Assembly: GCF_013267195.1 (NCBI RefSeq)
Contig: NZ_CP053941.1
Span: 1,736,001 to 1,800,000, forward strand
DNA length: 64,000 bases
Source of the DNA: Halorubrum salinarum
GTDB taxonomy: Archaea > Halobacteriota > Halobacteria > Halobacteriales > Haloferacaceae
Direction of reading: 5' to 3'
Made by a program: the position numbers and the translations under genes. This document shows, in pieces, positions 52,512-61,029 of the stretch. The notes beneath the pieces were generated by a model that was not told the DNA's origin, searched no databases, and saw nothing but the letters and a program-made list of their open reading frames with translations. Position 1 is the stretch's first letter; the number at the start of each line of letters is the position of its first letter.

Positions 52512-53725
52512 TGTCGCTGTACCAGCACGCTCGGGACGGGAACGCGGAGCGCCTCCGGGACGCGCTCGGCAGCGACAGCGCGGCCGTCCGGCGGCGCGCG
52601 GCGGAGTTCCTCGGCGAGGTCGGCGAGGAGGGCGATCAGCCGACGATCGACGCGCTGCTCCGCGCGGCGACGACGGACGACGACCCCGAGGTCCGCGGGG
52701 CCGCGGTCGACGCGCTCGACGAGATCGGCGAGGCCGCGCTCCAACAGCTCCTGAAGGAGCTGACGGGCGGCGGCGGCGACTCGGAGGCCGAGTGGGTCAC
52801 CGCGCGCAAGTTCGCGCGGGCGTTGAAGGCCGACCGACCGGAGCTCCGGATGGCGGCGGCGAACGCGCTCGGCCGCCTCGACGACGCGAGCGGCCTCCAA
52901 CCCCTCGTCACCGCGCTCGACGACGACGACCCCCGCGTCCGCCTCCGCGCGGCGCAGGCCTGCGGGACATTCGCCGACCCCCGGGCGATCCCGGGGCTTC
53001 GCGAGCGGCTCGGCGACGCGGAGCCCCGCGTCCGGCGCGCCGCGGCGAACGCCTTGGGCACGATCGGGACCGACGAGGCGCTGTCGCCGCTCTTGGACCT
53101 GCTCGACGACGGCGACGAGTCGATCCGCCGGATCGCGGCCGGCGCGCTCGGGAAGGCGAGCAACCCGGAGCCGGTCGAGCCGCTCGCGCGGGCGCTCGGC
53201 GACGAGAGCGCGGTCGTCCGCAACGCCGCCGTCTACTCGGTGATCGAACTGCTCTCGAACGTGCCGACCCAGCAGAGCCACGCGGTCCGCGACCAGGTGG
53301 TCTCCGAGCTGAAGGCGGCCGACGACGCGACCGTCGTCGAGCCGCTGGTCGAGATCCTCACCGAGGGCCAGCAGTCCCGCCAGCGGCGGAACGCGGCGTG
53401 GATCCTCGGGCGCGTGGCCGACCCGGACGCGTCGGCCGCGGTCGAGGCGCTCGCCGACGCGCTCGCGGACGACGACCCGCAGACCGCGCAGTTCGCGGCC
53501 ACGAGCCTGAAGAGCCTCGGCGGTCCGGTCGTCGAGGACCGACTGCTCGACAAGCTCGGGCCCGAACACCCGGAGGACGCCCGCGCGAAGGCGGTGTTCG
53601 TCCTCGGACAGATCGGCGGGCAGGAGACGCTCAACCAGCTCGAAGAGTACGCCGACGACGACAGCCAGGCCGTCAGGAAGCGCGTGTTCTCGGCGGTCTC
53701 GAAGCTCCGCGCGGGGGGTCCCTAA
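52511..53725 (+). CDS. HEAT-repeat protein of the Che-archaellum interface
   Basis: 404 residues made almost wholly of HEAT/PBS-lyase repeats (about ten; for example VRGAAVDALDEIGEAALQQL, LRMAAANALGRLDDASGLQP, VRRAAANALGTIGTDEALSP). In Halobacterium salinarum the HEAT protein OE2401F sits beside CheF and helps connect the Che system to the archaellum; this gene has the same neighbours and order. It is translationally coupled to cheR and is followed by cheF with no gap. Confidence 0.88.
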   Translation: MSLYQHARDGNAERLRDALGSDSAAVRRRAAEFLGEVGEEGDQPTIDALLRAATTDDDPEVRGAAVDALDEIGEAALQQLLKELTGGGGDSEAEWVTARKFARALKADRPELRMAAANALGRLDDASGLQPLVTALDDDDPRVRLRAAQACGTFADPRAIPGLRERLGDAEPRVRRAAANALGTIGTDEALSPLLDLLDDGDESIRRIAAGALGKASNPEPVEPLARALGDESAVVRNAAVYSVIELLSNVPTQQSHAVRDQVVSELKAADDATVVEPLVEILTEGQQSRQRRNAAWILGRVADPDASAAVEALADALADDDPQTAQFAATSLKSLGGPVVEDRLLDKLGPEHPEDARAKAVFVLGQIGGQETLNQLEEYADDDSQAVRKRVFSAVSKLRAGGP

Positions 53726-54598
53726 ATGGCGCAGAAGGACGGCGAGTACAAGATCACGGACACGCAGGCGAAGTTCGCCGTCGCGGTCCGCGAGGGCCGC
53801 AAGGTGAGCGACGTATCGTGGACGCCCGGGCGCGTCCTCCTCTCGAACCGGCGGCTGATCCTGGCCGGCAACGACGGGAAGCGGACCGTCCCGCTGTCGA
53901 AGCTGGAGCGGCTCGGCGGGCGCCACGACGCGAACCAGTCGGTCGCGCGCGTCTCCAACTACGTGAGCTTCGACCTCGGCGAGCAGGTGCTGCTCGTCGC
54001 CGCCTCGGACCACGAGCCGTTCGAGCGCGACGTGTACCGCGCGCTCTTAGACCAGAAGACCGTGATGGCGAAACACCCCGCCATCGAGGGGGGCGTCGTC
54101 CAGGACACCGAGTGGGAGCAGGCCCGCGTGAAGATCGACGAGAACGGGCTCAACGCGGCCCTAGAGCGCGGCGCGTTCGTGAAGTTCGACCTCGACGACA
54201 TCAGCGGCCTCGACGCCGCGAAGCGCACGGTGAACGGCGAGAAGAAGCCCGTCATCGAGGTGTCGCACACCGACGACGAGGGGACGAGCATCGAGACGCA
54301 CGTCGCCGGCGAGCCGAGCCGGATGCGGTTCGTCGAGTCGTGGCTCCGGAAGGGCGAGGAGCGGTCGTCGACGAACGTCGACCTCTCCAGCCGCGACCGC
54401 GAGGTGCTGATGGCGCTGTACTCCGGCGTCTCGCCGTTCGAGATCCCCTCGTTCCTCGGGATGGACGTCGACGACGTGGAGGAGACGTTCGAGCGGCTCG
54501 TCGAGCTGGAGGTCGTCGAGGAGGTCCGGATCCGCCGCGAGGTCGCGCTCAACTCCCGCGGCCGCAACATCGCCAGCGAGGCGATGAACGAGCAGTAG
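53726..54598 (+). CDS. cheF: Archaeal taxis protein CheF (DUF439)
   Basis: 290 residues. CheF links phosphorylated CheY with the archaellum motor in archaea. The N-terminal two thirds hold the DUF439 core (YKITDTQAKFAVAVREGRKV ... VSYVSFDLGEQVLLVA-like). The C-terminal ~70 residues look like a winged helix (LMALYSGVSPFEIPSFLGMD ... FERLVELEVVEEVRIRREVA). The ATG follows the HEAT-gene stop immediately. It is the last gene of the cheB-A-R-HEAT-cheF transcript. Confidence 0.9.
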   Translation: MAQKDGEYKITDTQAKFAVAVREGRKVSDVSWTPGRVLLSNRRLILAGNDGKRTVPLSKLERLGGRHDANQSVARVSNYVSFDLGEQVLLVAASDHEPFERDVYRALLDQKTVMAKHPAIEGGVVQDTEWEQARVKIDENGLNAALERGAFVKFDLDDISGLDAAKRTVNGEKKPVIEVSHTDDEGTSIETHVAGEPSRMRFVESWLRKGEERSSTNVDLSSRDREVLMALYSGVSPFEIPSFLGMDVDDVEETFERLVELEVVEEVRIRREVALNSRGRNIASEAMNEQ

Positions 54599-54682
54599 GG
54601 CGCGCCCGCTCTCCGGGGGCGATCCCGCCTCCGCGTCGGCGCGTCGAATCACCCTTAAGTCGCCGCCCGGCGCAGTACGGGC

Positions 54683-55396
54683 ATGAGCTACGAGGCAGTG
54701 CTTTTCGACCTCGACAACACGCTGTACCCGTACGCCCCCTGTAACGAGGCGGGCAAGCGGGCCGCGCTCGACGCCCTCCGCGAGCGCGGGTACGAGCTGG
54801 ACCGCGCGGCGTTCGACGACCTGTACGCGACCGGGCGGCGGGAGACGAAGCGCGAGACCGGCGGCACCGCGGCCTCGCACTCCCGACACGTCTACTTCAA
54901 GCGCGGGCTGTCCCGACACGCCGGCGGGCCCGACCCCGCGGGCGCGCTGGCGGCCGGCGACGCCTACTGGAACGGCTTCCTCGGCGCGATGTCGCTCTGT
55001 GACGGCGTCGAGGCGGTCTTCGACGCCCTCGACGCGGCGGGGACCGACGTGGCGGTCGTGACGAACCTCACCACGCGGGTCCAGCTTCGCAAGCTCGTGC
55101 GCCTCGGGATCGACGACCGGGTCGACCTGCTCGTCACCTCCGAGGAGGTGGGCCGCGAGAAGCCGAGCGCGCTCCCGTTCACGACCGCGCTCGCGGAGCT
55201 CGACCACCGCCCGAGCGAGGCGCTGGCCGTCGGCGACAACGTCGAGACGGACATCTCCGGCGCCGACGCGGTCGGACTCGATTCGGCGCTGTTCGTCGCC
55301 GACGGCGACGCGCCCGCCGACGCGGAGCTCTCGGAGCCGCAGCGGCCGGACCACCGGCTCGACGCCTTCGCCGACCTGACGGAGGTGGCGGCGTGA
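54683..55396 (+). CDS. HAD family phosphatase, candidate ribulose-1,5-bisphosphate phosphatase
   Basis: 237 residues. HAD motifs are present: FDLDNTLYP (nucleophile Asp9, Asp11), VVTNLTT (motif II), the lysine in [10 protein letters not shown], and [11 protein letters not shown] (motif IV). The helical cap lies between about 20 and 95. On its own it would be a generic HAD hydrolase. Beside a class II aldolase and R15P isomerase it fits the RuBP phosphatase of the haloarchaeal non-carboxylating pentose bisphosphate pathway. CCCTTAAGTC at about -23 to -32 is its promoter. It overlaps the aldolase start by 4 nt (GTGA). Confidence 0.82.
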   Translation: MSYEAVLFDLDNTLYPYAPCNEAGKRAALDALRERGYELDRAAFDDLYATGRRETKRETGGTAASHSRHVYFKRGLSRHAGGPDPAGALAAGDAYWNGFLGAMSLCDGVEAVFDALDAAGTDVAVVTNLTTRVQLRKLVRLGIDDRVDLLVTSEEVGREKPSALPFTTALAELDHRPSEALAVGDNVETDISGADAVGLDSALFVADGDAPADAELSEPQRPDHRLDAFADLTEVAA

Positions 55397-56085
55397 GCCC
55401 TGACGGCTCCGGCGCCGGCTCCGACCCGGACGCGAACCCGGACCTCCTGCGCGAGGCGCGCGAGGCGGTCGTCGCGTACGCGCCGGCGCTCGCGGACCTG
55501 ACGCCCGGCCGGACCGGCAACCTGAGCGTCCGCGAGGGCGACCGCGTCGCCGTCACGCCGACCGGCGTCCCGTACGACTCCTTCGACGCGGTCGACGTGC
55601 CGGTGGTCTCGCTCGACGGCGAGCGGCTCGCCGGCCGGATGGCGCCGTCGAGCGAGGTGCCGATGCACACGGGCATCTACGGACACGACCGGCCGGGCGC
55701 GATCGTCCACACCCACTCGCCGTGGGCGACCACGATGGCGACGCTCCACCGGCGGCTCCCGCCGATCCACTACATGATCGCCGCCGTGGGCCGAGAGGTC
55801 CCGCTGGCGGACTACGCGCCGTACGGCACCGAGGAGCTGGCCGCGAACGTCGTCGCCGCGATGGCCGAGGCCGACTCCGACGCCGCAATCTTAGCGAACC
55901 ACGGGCTCGTCGTCACCGGCCCGGACGTGGCGACGGCGGTCGAGAACACCCGCCACGTCGAGGACATCTGCCGGCTCTACCTCCGCGCGTCGGCCGTCGG
56001 CGAGCCGCACGTCCTCACCGACGAGCAGATGGCGACGGTCGAGGAGCGGTTCGAGAGCTACGGGCAACAGCCCGACGCGGAGTAG
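55393..56085 (+). CDS. Class II aldolase, candidate ribulose-1-phosphate aldolase
   Basis: 230 residues from a GTG start. The zinc and catalytic residues of the fuculose/ribulose aldolase family are present: Glu88 ([11 protein letters not shown]), His106 and His108 (VHTHSP) and His170 (ANHGLVVTG). It would split ribulose 1-phosphate to dihydroxyacetone phosphate and glycolaldehyde. The family call is firm; the substrate is inferred from the neighbouring genes. A fuculose-1-phosphate aldolase is the main alternative. Confidence 0.85.
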   Translation: MSPDGSGAGSDPDANPDLLREAREAVVAYAPALADLTPGRTGNLSVREGDRVAVTPTGVPYDSFDAVDVPVVSLDGERLAGRMAPSSEVPMHTGIYGHDRPGAIVHTHSPWATTMATLHRRLPPIHYMIAAVGREVPLADYAPYGTEELAANVVAAMAEADSDAAILANHGLVVTGPDVATAVENTRHVEDICRLYLRASAVGEPHVLTDEQMATVEERFESYGQQPDAE

Positions 56086-56155
56086 GGCGGCCCGACGCGG
56101 AGTGGGCCGAGGCGACGCGGCGCGGCCCGACGCCCCGCGCCGCCAGTCGGCCGGT

Positions 56156-56165
56156 TTTATAAATA
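56156..56165 (+). promoter_or_regulatory. TATA element of the R15P isomerase gene
   Basis: TTTATAAATA, 23-32 nt before the ATG at 56188: a strong promoter that separates the isomerase-kinase pair from the phosphatase-aldolase pair. Confidence 0.7.
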
Positions 56166-56187
56166 CACGGGCGGCTACCGGATCGGT

Positions 56188-57159
56188 ATGACAGACACGG
56201 AGCCGTCGCCGGCGGTCCGCGAGACCGCCGAGTCGATCGCGACCATGGAGATCCGCGGCGCGGCCACCATCGCCTCCGCCGCCGCCGAGGCGCTCGCCGA
56301 CCAGGCGGCCGCCGCGGCCGAGGCGGACGCGACCGCGAGCGACCCAGAGGCGTTCCGCGCGTCGATGCGCGCCGCGGCGCGGACGCTCCGCGAGACGCGC
56401 CCGACCGCGGTGTCGCTGCCGAACGCACTCCGATACGTCCTCCAGCGGATGGAGGGTGACTCGGTCGACCGGCTCCGCCGGAGCGTCGTCGACGCCAGCG
56501 AGGCGTTCGTCGACCAGCTCGACCGCGCGCAGGAGGACCTCGGCCAGGTGGGCGCGAACCGCCTCGCGGACGGCGACACGGTGATGACGCACTGCCACTC
56601 CACCGACGCGCTGGCGTGTATCGAGGCGGCCGTCGAGCAGGGCAAGTCCATCTCGGCGGTCGTCAAGGAGACGCGCCCGCGCCAGCAGGGGCACATCACG
56701 GCCGAGGCGCTCCGCGACATGGGCGTTCCGGTCACGCTCATCGTCGACTCCGCGGCGCGGCGCTACCTCGACGAGGTCGACCACGTCGTCGTCGGCGCCG
56801 ACTCGATCGCCGCGGACGGCGGCGTGATCAACAAGATCGGCACCTCCGGGCTCGCGGTCAACGCCCGCGAGCGCGGCGTCCCGATCATGACCGCGGCCCA
56901 GACGATCAAGCTCCACCCGGAGACGCTGACGGGCCACACCGTCGAGATCGAGATGCGCTCGGAGGAGGAGGTGATCGAGCCGGGAACCCGCGAGGCGATC
57001 GGCGAGATAACCGTCGAGAACCCCGCGTTCGACGTGACGCCGCCGCGGTACATGGACGCGATCGTCACCGAACACGGGCAGTTCCCCCCGGAGAGCATCG
57101 TGACGCTGATGCGGGAGCTGTTCGGCGAGGGCGCCGCCGAGCCGTGGGCCGAGCCATGA
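56188..57159 (+). CDS. Ribose-1,5-bisphosphate isomerase
   Basis: 323 residues of the eIF2B-alpha/MtnA/R15Pi family. It converts ribose 1,5-bisphosphate to ribulose 1,5-bisphosphate in nucleotide-derived pentose breakdown. The catalytic pair fits: Cys136 (THCHSTDAL) and Asp205 (VVGADSIAADGGVINKIGTS). KETRPRQQGHITA is the phosphate-binding region that distinguishes R15Pi from plain initiation-factor subunits. It overlaps the kinase by 4 nt. Confidence 0.9.
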   Translation: MTDTEPSPAVRETAESIATMEIRGAATIASAAAEALADQAAAAAEADATASDPEAFRASMRAAARTLRETRPTAVSLPNALRYVLQRMEGDSVDRLRRSVVDASEAFVDQLDRAQEDLGQVGANRLADGDTVMTHCHSTDALACIEAAVEQGKSISAVVKETRPRQQGHITAEALRDMGVPVTLIVDSAARRYLDEVDHVVVGADSIAADGGVINKIGTSGLAVNARERGVPIMTAAQTIKLHPETLTGHTVEIEMRSEEEVIEPGTREAIGEITVENPAFDVTPPRYMDAIVTEHGQFPPESIVTLMRELFGEGAAEPWAEP

Positions 57160-58391
57160 GCGGGCGCGACGGCGCTCCGGGGGACGAGCCCTCGGCGGAC
57201 GACCCGGCCGACGGCGACCGCCCCGCCGGCGCCGACCCCGACGACGGCGAGGGCGTCGACGACTGGGACGAGACCGTCGCGGAGTGGGAAAGCGAGGTCG
57301 ACGAGTGGGAGGGCGACCCCTCCGGCGACGCGAGCGACGTGAGCGACGACGGCGGCGACGCCGCCGGCACCGCCTCCGACGACGAGGTCGACCCCGCGGT
57401 CGACCGCGACCCGGACCTGACCCCGGACGACGCCGACCGCGTGCCGAAGGTCGTCTCGGCGGGCCACATCAACTGGGACGTGACGATCCACGTCGACAGC
57501 CTCCCCGAGCCGGACGGCGAGACGCGGATCGACCGGCTCGAACAGTCCGGCGGGGGCAGCGCCGCGAACGTCGCGGTCGGGCTCGTCGACCTCGGCGGCC
57601 AGTCGGTCGTCTACGGCAGCGTCGGGGGCGACGAGTCGGGCGCGCTCGCGCTGCGCGAGCTCGCGAGCGCCGGCGTCGACCCCGGACAGGTGCTCGTCGA
57701 CGCCGACGAGCCCACCTCGGTGAAGTACGTCATCGTCGACGGCGGCGGGGAGCTGCTCATGCTCGCGAACGACGGCGCCAACGAGTCGTTCTCGGCGGCC
57801 GGGCTCGACCGCGACACGCTCGCGGCCGCCGACCACCTCCACCTCACCGGGCAACAGCCCGAGACCGCGGCGGCGCTCGCGACGGCGGCCGCGGAGGCGG
57901 GCGCGACCCGCAGCTTCGACCCCGGCCGCCGCGTCGCCGACCGCGAGTTCGACGCCGCGCTCCACGCGAGCGACGTGCTCTTCGTAAACGACCGGGAGGC
58001 GGACGCGCTCGACGCGGCGACCGACGTGGACCCGTGGGAGCCGGACGACCGCGTCGTCGCGATCAAGCTCGGCGACGAGGGCGCGACGGTGCGGACGCCG
58101 CACGGCAGCGTCTCGCACCCGGGGTTCGACGTCGACCCGGTCGACACGACCGGCGCGGGCGACGCCTTCGCGGCCGGGTTCCTCGCGGCCGCGCTCCGCG
58201 AGCCGGAGATCACCGGCGACGGCTTCTCGCACGACCCGCGCGACTACCAGGTGCCCATACTCGTCGGGAACGCCTGCGGCGCCGTCGCCACCGAGTCGGT
58301 GACCGCCCGAACCGACCTCTCGTGGGACCGCGTCCGCGAGCGGATGGGCGAGTCGCCCGAGACGGACCTCCTCATCGAGGTCCGGGCCTGA
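57156..58391 (+). CDS. PfkB family kinase, candidate ribose-1-phosphate kinase
   Basis: 411 residues. The PfkB core starts near residue 100 (VVSAGHINWDVTIHVDSLPE), with the GGGSAANVAVGLVDLGG motif and the catalytic Asp336 in DTTGAGDAFAAGF. An extra N-terminal tail of about 95 residues is Asp/Glu/Gly-rich with a repeated tryptophan pattern (DDWDETVAEWESEVDEWEG). Coupling to R15P isomerase (ATGA overlap) suggests it makes ribose 1,5-bisphosphate from ribose 1-phosphate. Substrate is inferred. Confidence 0.85.
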   Translation: MSGRDGAPGDEPSADDPADGDRPAGADPDDGEGVDDWDETVAEWESEVDEWEGDPSGDASDVSDDGGDAAGTASDDEVDPAVDRDPDLTPDDADRVPKVVSAGHINWDVTIHVDSLPEPDGETRIDRLEQSGGGSAANVAVGLVDLGGQSVVYGSVGGDESGALALRELASAGVDPGQVLVDADEPTSVKYVIVDGGGELLMLANDGANESFSAAGLDRDTLAAADHLHLTGQQPETAAALATAAAEAGATRSFDPGRRVADREFDAALHASDVLFVNDREADALDAATDVDPWEPDDRVVAIKLGDEGATVRTPHGSVSHPGFDVDPVDTTGAGDAFAAGFLAAALREPEITGDGFSHDPRDYQVPILVGNACGAVATESVTARTDLSWDRVRERMGESPETDLLIEVRA

Positions 58392-58500
58392 ATCGGGCGC
58401 GGGCGTCGTCCACGGGCCGCGGCCTCGCGCAGCGGCGCGGAGCGGCCCGCTCCACGTCGTTGGCGACCGAAACAGGAACGGTCGAGCCGTCCCCGGCGGA

Positions 58501-59184
58501 TCAGATCCCGCCGGCGAGCCGGTCCGAGTCCGGGACGCCCTCGCCGTCGCGCACCGTCCCCGTCTCGCCCCAGCCGTCGGTGACGGTGAGCCGGGCCGCG
58601 TCGGGGAGCGGGTCGCTCGTGACCCGGATCAGCGCGGCCGGGTAAGTGATCGCCTCGCCGCAGGCGACGTCGTCGCTCCCCGGCCCCTGGACCGTCGCGT
58701 CCGCGACGAAGGTCCCGTCCTCGACGCCCATGCCGGTGCTATCGAACGTAATCTCGTCGTGACAGGTGTCGGGACCGACGGACTCGACGTAGACGAGCAC
58801 CGACGCCGCGAAGTCGGTCTCCTCGACGAACGCGCGGACCTCTTCGGGTGCGTCGTCGAGGAGCCACGAGGCGTCCCCCTCCTCGGCGATCAGCGCGCAG
58901 AAGCCGCGCTGCTCGGTCCGGTCCCACGTGGGGCCCGAGAGGGCGGCACCGACCTGCTGGACGACCGTCGTTACCTCCTCGTCGTCGCTGTCGGGTCCGT
59001 CGCCGCCGTCTCCGTCGGCTCCGTCGCTTCCGTCCCCGTCGCTCCCGTCCGTGCCGTTTCCGACTCCGTCTCCGCCGTCGGTGCCGTCCCCGTCCGCCGG
59101 GACGCCGGCCTCGGTACACCCCGCGAGCGCGGCGACGCCGCCGGCGACGCCGTAGAGGGCGGCTCGTCGCGTGAGCTGACTCAT
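58501..59184 (-). CDS. Tat-exported lipoprotein of unknown function
   Basis: 227 residues. Twin-arginine signal (LTRRAALYG) and lipobox with Cys23 (ALAGC), then a disordered stalk of Gly/Asp/Ser repeats (about 30-70: DGGDGVGNGTDGSDGDG type). A folded domain (about 75-227) follows with conserved cysteines (GFCAL, DTCHDE, VACGEA). No family is recognised. Confidence 0.78.
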   Translation of the reverse strand: MSQLTRRAALYGVAGGVAALAGCTEAGVPADGDGTDGGDGVGNGTDGSDGDGSDGADGDGGDGPDSDDEEVTTVVQQVGAALSGPTWDRTEQRGFCALIAEEGDASWLLDDAPEEVRAFVEETDFAASVLVYVESVGPDTCHDEITFDSTGMGVEDGTFVADATVQGPGSDDVACGEAITYPAALIRVTSDPLPDAARLTVTDGWGETGTVRDGEGVPDSDRLAGGI

Positions 59185-59289
59185 ACCTCCCGGTACGCGG
59201 GCGGCACATAAGGGCCTCGTGTAAACGAAAACAACCGTCTGACCGACACCGGCGGGCGATTCCGCCCCTTCAGCGCGCCCGCGGTCGCC

Positions 59290-60348
59290 TCACGCCGGCG
59301 CGAACAGCGCCTCGATCCCCTCGCCGTCGAGCCCCGCGGCGAGGCCGAGCGCGAGCGCGACGCGCGCCTTCGCGGCCGGGAGGTCGCCGGCGAACGTCAC
59401 GCCGTGGCCCGCGAGCGTGACGGCGCCGCCCGGCGTCCCGTACACCGGCTCCGTCGGCCCGGCGGGCGGGCGGCCGGCGACGACGACCGGTACGGACGCG
59501 ACCGCCTCACCGATCGCGTCGCCGAGCGCGCCGGTGACGTTGCCGAGCCCGGTGCCCTCGACCACGATCCCGCCGACGCCCGCGTCGAGCGCGCGTTCGA
59601 TCGCGCCCGCGCCGACGCCGGTCCCGGAGTGGATCACCGGGACCTCGGGGACGTCGGATGAGTCCTCGATCGCGTCCGCGAGCGGGTCGACCGCGACGCC
59701 GCGCTCGGGGGTGCGGACGAGCCGCGAGGCGTCGCGGGTGAACGTCGCGACCGGCCCCGTCCCCGGCGAGGTCATCGTCGACAGCGCGTTGCTGTGCCCC
59801 TTCACGACGTCGCGCGCGGCGTGGAGCTCGTCGTCGAACGCGACGTGAACGCCGGGCGAGAACCGGGCATCTGCGGCCGCCCGGACCGCGAGCGCGAGGT
59901 TCGCCGGCACGTCGCTGGAGGGCTCGTCGAGGCGGCGCTGCGCGCCCGTGACGACGACCGGCGCGTCGAGGTCCGTGAGCAGGTCGAGCGCGAACGCGGT
60001 GTCCGCCAAGGTGTCCGTCCCGTGGGTGACGACGACGCCGTCGGCCCCCTCGCCGACCGCGTCGCGGGCGGCCGCCGCGGTCGCGAGCACGTCCCGCCAC
60101 CGCACGTCGAATCCCGGCTGCGAGCACACCTCGGCCGTCGTCACCCGGGCGTGGTCCGACACGGCCGGCACCGCGGCCACGAGGTCGTCGCCGGTCTTCT
60201 CGGGCGCCGCGCCGTCGTCGCCGGGCTCCGAGGCGATGGTGCCGCCGCAGGCGACGACCGCCACCCGCGGGCGGCCGCCGTCGGCGCGCGCGTCGTCGTC
60301 TCGGTCCGTCCGGTCATCGCGTCGGTCGCGGCGATCGGTCTCGGTCAT
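59290..60348 (-). CDS. Type I/II L-asparaginase
   Basis: 352 residues. Catalytic motifs are VACGGTIAS (Thr37) and VTHGTDTLADTA (Thr111, Asp112), plus IVVEGTGLGNV near 270. It has no signal peptide, so it should act in the cytoplasm, turning asparagine into aspartate and ammonia. The first ~25 residues are an Asp/Arg-rich tail. It is a distinct paralogue of GatD at 11957, lacking the N-terminal GatD domain. The ATG at 60348 is used because the upstream addition is basic and short. Confidence 0.9.
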   Translation of the reverse strand: MTETDRRDRRDDRTDRDDDARADGGRPRVAVVACGGTIASEPGDDGAAPEKTGDDLVAAVPAVSDHARVTTAEVCSQPGFDVRWRDVLATAAAARDAVGEGADGVVVTHGTDTLADTAFALDLLTDLDAPVVVTGAQRRLDEPSSDVPANLALAVRAAADARFSPGVHVAFDDELHAARDVVKGHSNALSTMTSPGTGPVATFTRDASRLVRTPERGVAVDPLADAIEDSSDVPEVPVIHSGTGVGAGAIERALDAGVGGIVVEGTGLGNVTGALGDAIGEAVASVPVVVAGRPPAGPTEPVYGTPGGAVTLAGHGVTFAGDLPAAKARVALALGLAAGLDGEGIEALFAPA

Positions 60349-60628
60349 GCCCCTCACTCGCCGCCCGACGGACAAAGCGGTTGGTGCCGCGGCAGTCGCC
60401 CGGGCCGGCGTCCGCCGGGCCGCCGCGGTCGGCCCCGCGGGACGCCCCGTGAGCGACCGGAACGCCCGGATCGGCGACGATCCGGGAACAAAGGATTAGC
60501 GGGCTCGATGAACGGTTAAAACGTTTCTGCGCCGGTTGTAAAACGACCCGATCGGTCGAGAAACGCCGTGAAATTCGCCGAACCCTCGGCGGGGTATATG
60601 TGGGTCCCCGTCGTACGGAGAAGTGTCC

Positions 60629-60850
60629 ATGTCAACCCCCGCTCCCACCCAGATCGCCTCCGGCGAACGGCTCGCCGGGCTGATGACCGGTACCGTCAAG
60701 GCGGCCGCCTTCTGGGCGGCCATCGCCATCCCGGCGGCGTACCCCGTGCTGCTGTACTCGGGGCTCGACGGCGGCACCGGGCAGCTGTTCGTCGCCCTCC
60801 TGTTCGCGAACGCCCTCGCGCTCGCGCTCGGCCACGACTACAAGCGCTGA
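60629..60850 (+). CDS. Small two-helix membrane protein
   Basis: 73 residues with two hydrophobic segments (about 23-41 and 49-66) ending GHDYKR. The ATG at 60629 is preferred to a GTG six nt earlier. GGTATATG about 30-38 nt upstream is its likely promoter. Function not recognised. Confidence 0.7.
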   Translation: MSTPAPTQIASGERLAGLMTGTVKAAAFWAAIAIPAAYPVLLYSGLDGGTGQLFVALLFANALALALGHDYKR

Positions 60851-61029
60851 CGCCGGACCGCCGACCGAACCGCCCGTCCGAACGCCGATGCGTCGCGTGG
60901 ACACCGACGCAGCGCCCTCCTTCCGCCCTCCGTCGTTTCCCCTCACAGCCGCCGCTCCGTCGCCCTCCGCGTGCCGTCCCAGCGGGCCGCTCTCGAAGCG
61001 CTTACCCCCGCCCCAGTCCGACTGGGGAT

